NCBI RefSeq assembly: GCF_021228125.1
Contig: NZ_JAJQQS010000010.1
Span: 124,001 to 188,000 of the forward strand
DNA: 64,000 nucleotides
Reading direction: 5' to 3'
From: Streptomyces albireticuli
GTDB lineage: Bacteria; Actinomycetota; Actinomycetes; Streptomycetales; Streptomycetaceae
Of this stretch, positions 61,659 to 64,000 are shown piece by piece. The notes beneath the pieces are model-generated. The model was not told the origin of the DNA. It worked only from the letters and a program-made list of their open reading frames with translations, and did no database searches. How positions within the stretch are numbered: the stretch's first letter is position 1; each line of letters starts with the position of its first letter. Made by a program: the position numbers and the translations under genes.

Positions 61659-64000
61659 ATGACCAGTCATGTACAGCGCCCCCTGACGGCCTACCAACGG
61701 GACGTCTGGGCCGCGAGCGCGCAGAACCCGGACTCGCCGCAGTTCAACTGCGTCCTCCACGAGCGCCTGCGGGGCAGTGTCGACCGCGACCGGTTAGCCG
61801 GGTGCGCGGAGCGCGCGTTACAGCGCCACGAAACGTTTCGGCTGCGGTTCGGCGAGCGCGCGGGGACCCCCTTCCAGTGGGCCGGGCCCGAGGGCGTCCG
61901 CGTGGACAGGATCGACTTCGGCCAGGAGCCCGACCCCGGCGCGGCGTGCGCCGCGTGGCTGCGGCGCGCGCTGACCGAGGCCCTGCCGCCCGCCGACGGC
62001 CCGCTCGTCCGGGCCACGCTGCTCACCGAAGGTCCCGGCGTCACCCACCTGCACGTCAAGGCGCACCACCTCGTCACCGACGGCTGGACCTTCCACCGGC
62101 TCGGCGGCGAGATCCTCGACGACTACGCGCGGACGACGGCGGGCGGTGTGAGCGACTCCCCCGCGACCTCCTACCTCGCGGTCCTCGACGAGGAGGCCGC
62201 CTACCGCGCCGGCCCGGACGCCGGCCGGGACCGCGCCTTCCACCGGGAGTCCCTCACCGGTGTGACGCCGGCCCTCTTCGCCCGCGCGGCGGGCGGATCG
62301 GCGCGCGGCCGCCAGTCGTTCGTCGTCGACGGCACCCTCGCCGGGAAGGTGCGCGCCGCCGGCCTCTCCCCGTTCGCGTACATCGCCGCCCTGCTCGGCA
62401 CGTACCTGACGCGCCTGCACCGCGCCGAGGAGGCCGTGCTCGGCGTTCCCCTCCTCAACCGCGCGGGCCCCTGGCGGGACGTCCTCGGCCAGTTCGCCAA
62501 CACCCTGCCGCTGCGGATCCCCGCGGGCGGCGGACGTACGGTGCGCGAGCTGGTCGCCGGCGCCCAGGACGCGACCCGCGCGCTCCAGCGGCACCAGCGG
62601 CTGCCGCTCGGCGACGTCCTCCGCGAGCTGCCCGCCTCCCCCGACGGCCCCCGGCGGCTGTTCGACGTGACGCTCTCCTACATGCGCTGGCCCCGGCCGG
62701 CCGCGCCGTCCGGGATCGAGCGGCGTACGGCCCTGATGGCGCCCTCCCACGAACAGGACGCCCTCGGCGTCTACGTCTCCGCCTTCGACGACACCGCCGG
62801 CATCCACGTCGACCTGGACTACGCCCGCGACGTCTTCGACGACGACCTGCCCGTCGAGTCGGTCGCCCGCCACCTCACGACGCTCCTGCGCAACGGCGTG
62901 GACATGCTGGACGAGCCCGTGTCCACCGTGCCGATGCTGGAGGCCGACGAGTTCGCCGACCTCACCACCGTCCGCTCCCACGGCCCCCGAGTGCCGTACC
63001 CGGACGAGGCAACCCTGCACGGCCTGTTCGAGGCCCGGGCCGCCCGGATCCCCGGCGCGACGGCCGTCACCGGCGCCGCCGGGGAGACCCTGACCTACGC
63101 CGAGCTCGACGAGCGGGCCAACCGCGTCGCCCGCGCCCTGCGCGCCGAGGGCGTCGGCCCGGACGACCGGGTCGCCGTGATGACCGGGCGCGGGCCGCTG
63201 CTGCTCGTGGCCCTGCTGGGCACACTGAAGTCCGGTGGCGCCTATGTACCGGTGGACCGCGGCTACCCGGCCGAGCGCGTACGGTTCCTGCTCGCGGACA
63301 GCCGCGCCAAGGTGGTGATCGTGGACGGCGACGCGCCCGCCCCGGAGGTCTCCGAGGGCACGGCCGTCCGCCGGGTCGAGGACCTGCTGCGCGCGGACGG
63401 CGCCCCGCTCGCGCCGCTCGCCACCTCCCGCGACCTGGCCTACGTCATCTACACCTCCGGCTCGACCGGCCGCCCCAAGGGCGTGATGGTGGAGCACCAC
63501 AGCGTCGTCAACCGCCTGGCGTGGATGCAGGGCCGCTATCCGCTCGGGCCGGACGACGTCCTGCTGCAGAAGACCCCGGTCTCCTTCGACGTCTCGGTGT
63601 GGGAGCTGTTCTGGTGGGCGATCGAGGGCGCGGGCGTGGCGCTGCTGCCGCCCGGCGGCGAGCGGGACCCGAGGGAGATCCTGCGGACCGTCCGCGAGCG
63701 GCGGGTCAGCGTCGTCCACTTCGTGCCCTCCATGCTGGGCCCCTTCCTCGACCTGCTCCAGGAGACCCCGGAGGCCGCGCGGGACCTGGACTCCCTGCGC
63801 TACGTCTTCGCCAGCGGCGAGGCCCTGCCCGCCGCGCGCGTGGAGCAGTTCAACCGCGTCTTCGGCACCGGCTCCCCCGTGCGGCTGGTGAACCTCTACG
63901 GCCCGACCGAGGCCACCGTCGACGTCTCGTACCACGACTGTCCCCGCGAAGGGGCCGTGACACGGGTGCCCATCGGCCGGCCGATCGACAACACCCGGCT
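61659..64000 (+). CDS. Nonribosomal peptide synthetase, C-A(Ser) start, partial
   Basis: ATG 61659 opens a frame that runs off the window (780 codons seen). A condensation domain fills about residues 8-430, with HHLVTDG near 136. The adenylation domain follows with LTYAELDERANR (about 470), YTSGSTGRPKG (about 598), FDVSVWELFWW (643), HFVPSML (about 687), YVFASGEAL and NLYGPTEATVDV. The code reads D-V-W-H-F-S-L-V-D, which matches serine as in EntF. The C-A order also matches EntF. Two TTA codons lie at codons 46 and 54. It probably joins serine to an acyl or aryl starter from another protein; the product is unknown. Confidence 0.92.
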   Translation, partial: MTSHVQRPLTAYQRDVWAASAQNPDSPQFNCVLHERLRGSVDRDRLAGCAERALQRHETFRLRFGERAGTPFQWAGPEGVRVDRIDFGQEPDPGAACAAWLRRALTEALPPADGPLVRATLLTEGPGVTHLHVKAHHLVTDGWTFHRLGGEILDDYARTTAGGVSDSPATSYLAVLDEEAAYRAGPDAGRDRAFHRESLTGVTPALFARAAGGSARGRQSFVVDGTLAGKVRAAGLSPFAYIAALLGTYLTRLHRAEEAVLGVPLLNRAGPWRDVLGQFANTLPLRIPAGGGRTVRELVAGAQDATRALQRHQRLPLGDVLRELPASPDGPRRLFDVTLSYMRWPRPAAPSGIERRTALMAPSHEQDALGVYVSAFDDTAGIHVDLDYARDVFDDDLPVESVARHLTTLLRNGVDMLDEPVSTVPMLEADEFADLTTVRSHGPRVPYPDEATLHGLFEARAARIPGATAVTGAAGETLTYAELDERANRVARALRAEGVGPDDRVAVMTGRGPLLLVALLGTLKSGGAYVPVDRGYPAERVRFLLADSRAKVVIVDGDAPAPEVSEGTAVRRVEDLLRADGAPLAPLATSRDLAYVIYTSGSTGRPKGVMVEHHSVVNRLAWMQGRYPLGPDDVLLQKTPVSFDVSVWELFWWAIEGAGVALLPPGGERDPREILRTVRERRVSVVHFVPSMLGPFLDLLQETPEAARDLDSLRYVFASGEALPAARVEQFNRVFGTGSPVRLVNLYGPTEATVDVSYHDCPREGAVTRVPIGRPIDNTR

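Noticed and set aside
59410..61662. 750-codon plus-strand ORF opposite the DUF1996 and DUF4142 genes
   Set aside because: It is antisense to two recognisable families and reads as Gly/Val/Arg-rich shadow sequence.
61818..63935. 705-codon minus-strand ORF opposite the NRPS
   Set aside because: The plus frame carries C and A domain motifs; the minus frame is a mirror with no domain.

Overview
The window is high-GC (about 70%) actinobacterial DNA, and Streptomyces is the best fit. The reasons are third-position GC bias, frequent GTG/TTG starts and ATGA/GTGA overlaps, DUF317 proteins, a SCO0930-type lipoprotein, F420-linked enzymes, a DUF6243 protein, two TTA codons near the start of an NRPS gene, and terpene, P450 and NRPS genes. 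No rRNA, tRNA, CRISPR array, transposase or integrase gene was recognised.

Region 1 (1-17.2 kb) is a one-directional block of a conjugative, plasmid-like or ICE-like element. It has a relaxase-related protein with an apparently incomplete His motif, a VirD4/TraG-type coupling ATPase, three DUF317 proteins, a PAPS-reductase-like protein next to a C5-cytosine methyltransferase, and a DnaB N-terminal-like protein without an ATPase domain. Several small accessory proteins appear to share one repeated 65-75-residue domain. Many starts are unusual (TTG, CTG, probably ATT), three genes carry single-base frameshifts, and four strong hairpins separate the transcription units. Region 2 (17.2-18.6 kb) is nearly empty.

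Region 3 (18.6-25.3 kb) is a terpene cluster: small coupled ORF, polyprenyl diphosphate synthase, internally deleted IspH remnant, class I terpene synthase, unknown protein, intact P450, and a second P450 with a one-base deletion. Region 4 (25.3-31.7 kb, mostly minus strand) has an LLM/F420 oxidoreductase, an NADPH:F420-reductase-like protein, a secreted protein with a decayed copy nearby, two proteins of unknown function (one with a long hydrophobic Ala/Gly segment), and VOC and LLM pseudogene fragments. Region 5 (31.8-38.8 kb) is one 2,344-residue LamG-domain protein, followed by a decayed 1.3-kb stretch.

Region 6 (40.1-44.5 kb) groups an MHS-type transporter, a GAF/PucR regulator and a 3-hydroxybutyrate dehydrogenase-like SDR, probably for uptake and oxidation of a small carboxylate. 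Region 7 (44.5-50.8 kb) has a 17-unit heptamer array, a secreted five-repeat FG-GAP/VCBS protein, and a pair made of a membrane NACHT-CHAT protein and an alpha/beta hydrolase. That pair is the best candidate here for an uncharacterised immune or conflict system. Region 8 (50.8-61.1 kb) holds another alpha/beta hydrolase, a GlxA-like regulator with a cysteine hydrolase, a redox operon (ferric-reductase-like membrane protein, NuoF-like flavoprotein; SCO0930 lipoprotein downstream) divergent from a His-rich PucR-type regulator, and a DUF4142-DUF1996 pair. The window ends inside an NRPS gene (61,659 onward) with C-A order and a serine-type A-domain code like that of EntF.
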